A stretch of DNA of 6,272 bases. Origin: Calditrichaceae bacterium. Lineage in GTDB: Bacteria > Calditrichota > Calditrichia > Calditrichales > Calditrichaceae. Of this stretch, positions 5,905-6,272 are shown one piece after another. Location: positions 1 to 6,272 of the forward strand of contig JAUXGF010000177.1 in assembly GCA_030622395.1 (NCBI GenBank). The letters run 5' to 3'. The notes below the pieces were generated by a model. That model was not told the DNA's origin and made no database searches. It worked only from the letters and a program-made list of their open reading frames with translations. The stretch's first letter is position 1; each line of letters opens with the position of its first letter. The translations under genes and the position numbers were made by a program.

Positions 5905-6272
5905 CTAGAGATTTAATCCAATGCCAGCGTATATTTTAAAGCTATTTATAGGTTCAGTAATTTCATAGCTCAATATACAATCCGTTTTAATAGTACTATT
6001 AATATTTAATGAATAACCGCCCAAAAAAGATAAACCGAAAGAAGAATGATCCCAATCGTCATACTTGCCCTCAACTGCGGATATGTTTTCGCCTACAGAA
6101 AAGTTATAGTCTAGCCCCATTCCTGTAAAAAAGTTTCTGAAATCCTCGTTAAAAAAATATTTATAATGAATACCAAATGTAATTATATGAATATTTGTAT
6201 TAAAATCATCTTCAGTTAGTGATGTTGGTAATTGTTCATGATAATTATAATAGCCGCTTCCGCTGCTTTTAA
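5905..6272 (-). CDS. Partial outer-membrane beta-barrel-like protein (5' end beyond the window)
   Basis: The frame is open from the window edge to TAG at 5905-5907 and gives at least 121 C-terminal residues. The internal Met often taken as a start (6120) is not the start, because coding-like sequence continues upstream of it: alternating polar/aromatic strands such as ITFGIHYKYFFNEDF and FFTGMGLDYNFSVG. Further strands follow (SFGLSFLGGYSLNI; TDCILSYEI; FKIYAGIGLNL), separated by short turns rich in Asn, Asp and Glu. The pattern and the end on a strand fit a small outer-membrane barrel of the OmpA-like/porin type. The final residue is Leu, not the usual Phe. No signal peptide can be judged because the N-terminus is missing. 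An attC-like site follows directly, so it may be a cassette-borne gene. The specific function is unknown. Confidence 0.7.
   Translation of the reverse strand, partial: KSSGSGYYNYHEQLPTSLTEDDFNTNIHIITFGIHYKYFFNEDFRNFFTGMGLDYNFSVGENISAVEGKYDDWDHSSFGLSFLGGYSLNINSTIKTDCILSYEITEPINSFKIYAGIGLNL

Noticed and set aside
5905..6120. A complete 71-residue small protein starting at 6120
   Set aside because: The same frame stays open upstream to the window edge with continuing beta-strand-like sequence, and no ribosome binding site precedes the internal Met. It is the C-terminal part of a longer gene.

Overview
The window (about 39-40% G+C by eye, with compact minus-strand genes) looks like the chromosome of an anaerobic, redox-versatile bacterium. 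Base composition, gene style and palindromic spacer repeats fit a member of the Bacteroidota/Ignavibacteria/Cloacimonadota-like (FCB) assemblage. No rRNA or other phylogenetic marker is present, so this placement is weak. All recognised genes are on the minus strand, so the window reads from right (6272) to left (1).

Layout in reading order. (1) 5905-6272: 3' part of an unrecognised outer-membrane beta-barrel-like gene, cut by the window edge. (2) 5763-5886: a structure with the architecture of an integron attC recombination site, oriented like that gene and starting 18 bases after its stop. It contains a strong hairpin that can also act as a terminator. (3) 5275-5762: a non-coding stretch with a possible gene remnant on the plus strand (5575-5745), two related inverted repeats (5474-5500 and 5419-5439) and a sigma-54-like -24/-12 promoter (5320-5335). 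(4) 4246-5274: a response regulator with a receiver domain followed by two tandem Lrp/AsnC-ligand-domain-like repeats and no visible DNA-binding domain. (5) 4059-4245: a spacer with a weak terminator-like hairpin and a large nested palindrome. (6) 20-4058: a tight three-gene operon coding for NuoE-like, NuoF/HydB-like and NuoG-N-terminus/GltD(NfnB)-fusion subunits.

The three-gene operon has the subunit composition of the Sporomusa-type (Stn) electron-bifurcating transhydrogenase. In that enzyme a HydBC-like NADH/FMN module is joined to an NfnB-like NADP(H) flavoprotein, linking the NADH, NADPH and ferredoxin pools. No hydrogenase or formate dehydrogenase catalytic subunit lies in the window, although a Shine-Dalgarno-like GGAGG after the last gene suggests the operon may continue past position 1.

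The most unusual points are the regulator's domain architecture and its setting. It sits under a sigma-54-type promoter with twin upstream operators and directly precedes a bifurcating-enzyme operon. The attC-like site next to it suggests that the right-hand part of the window is an integron-cassette boundary.
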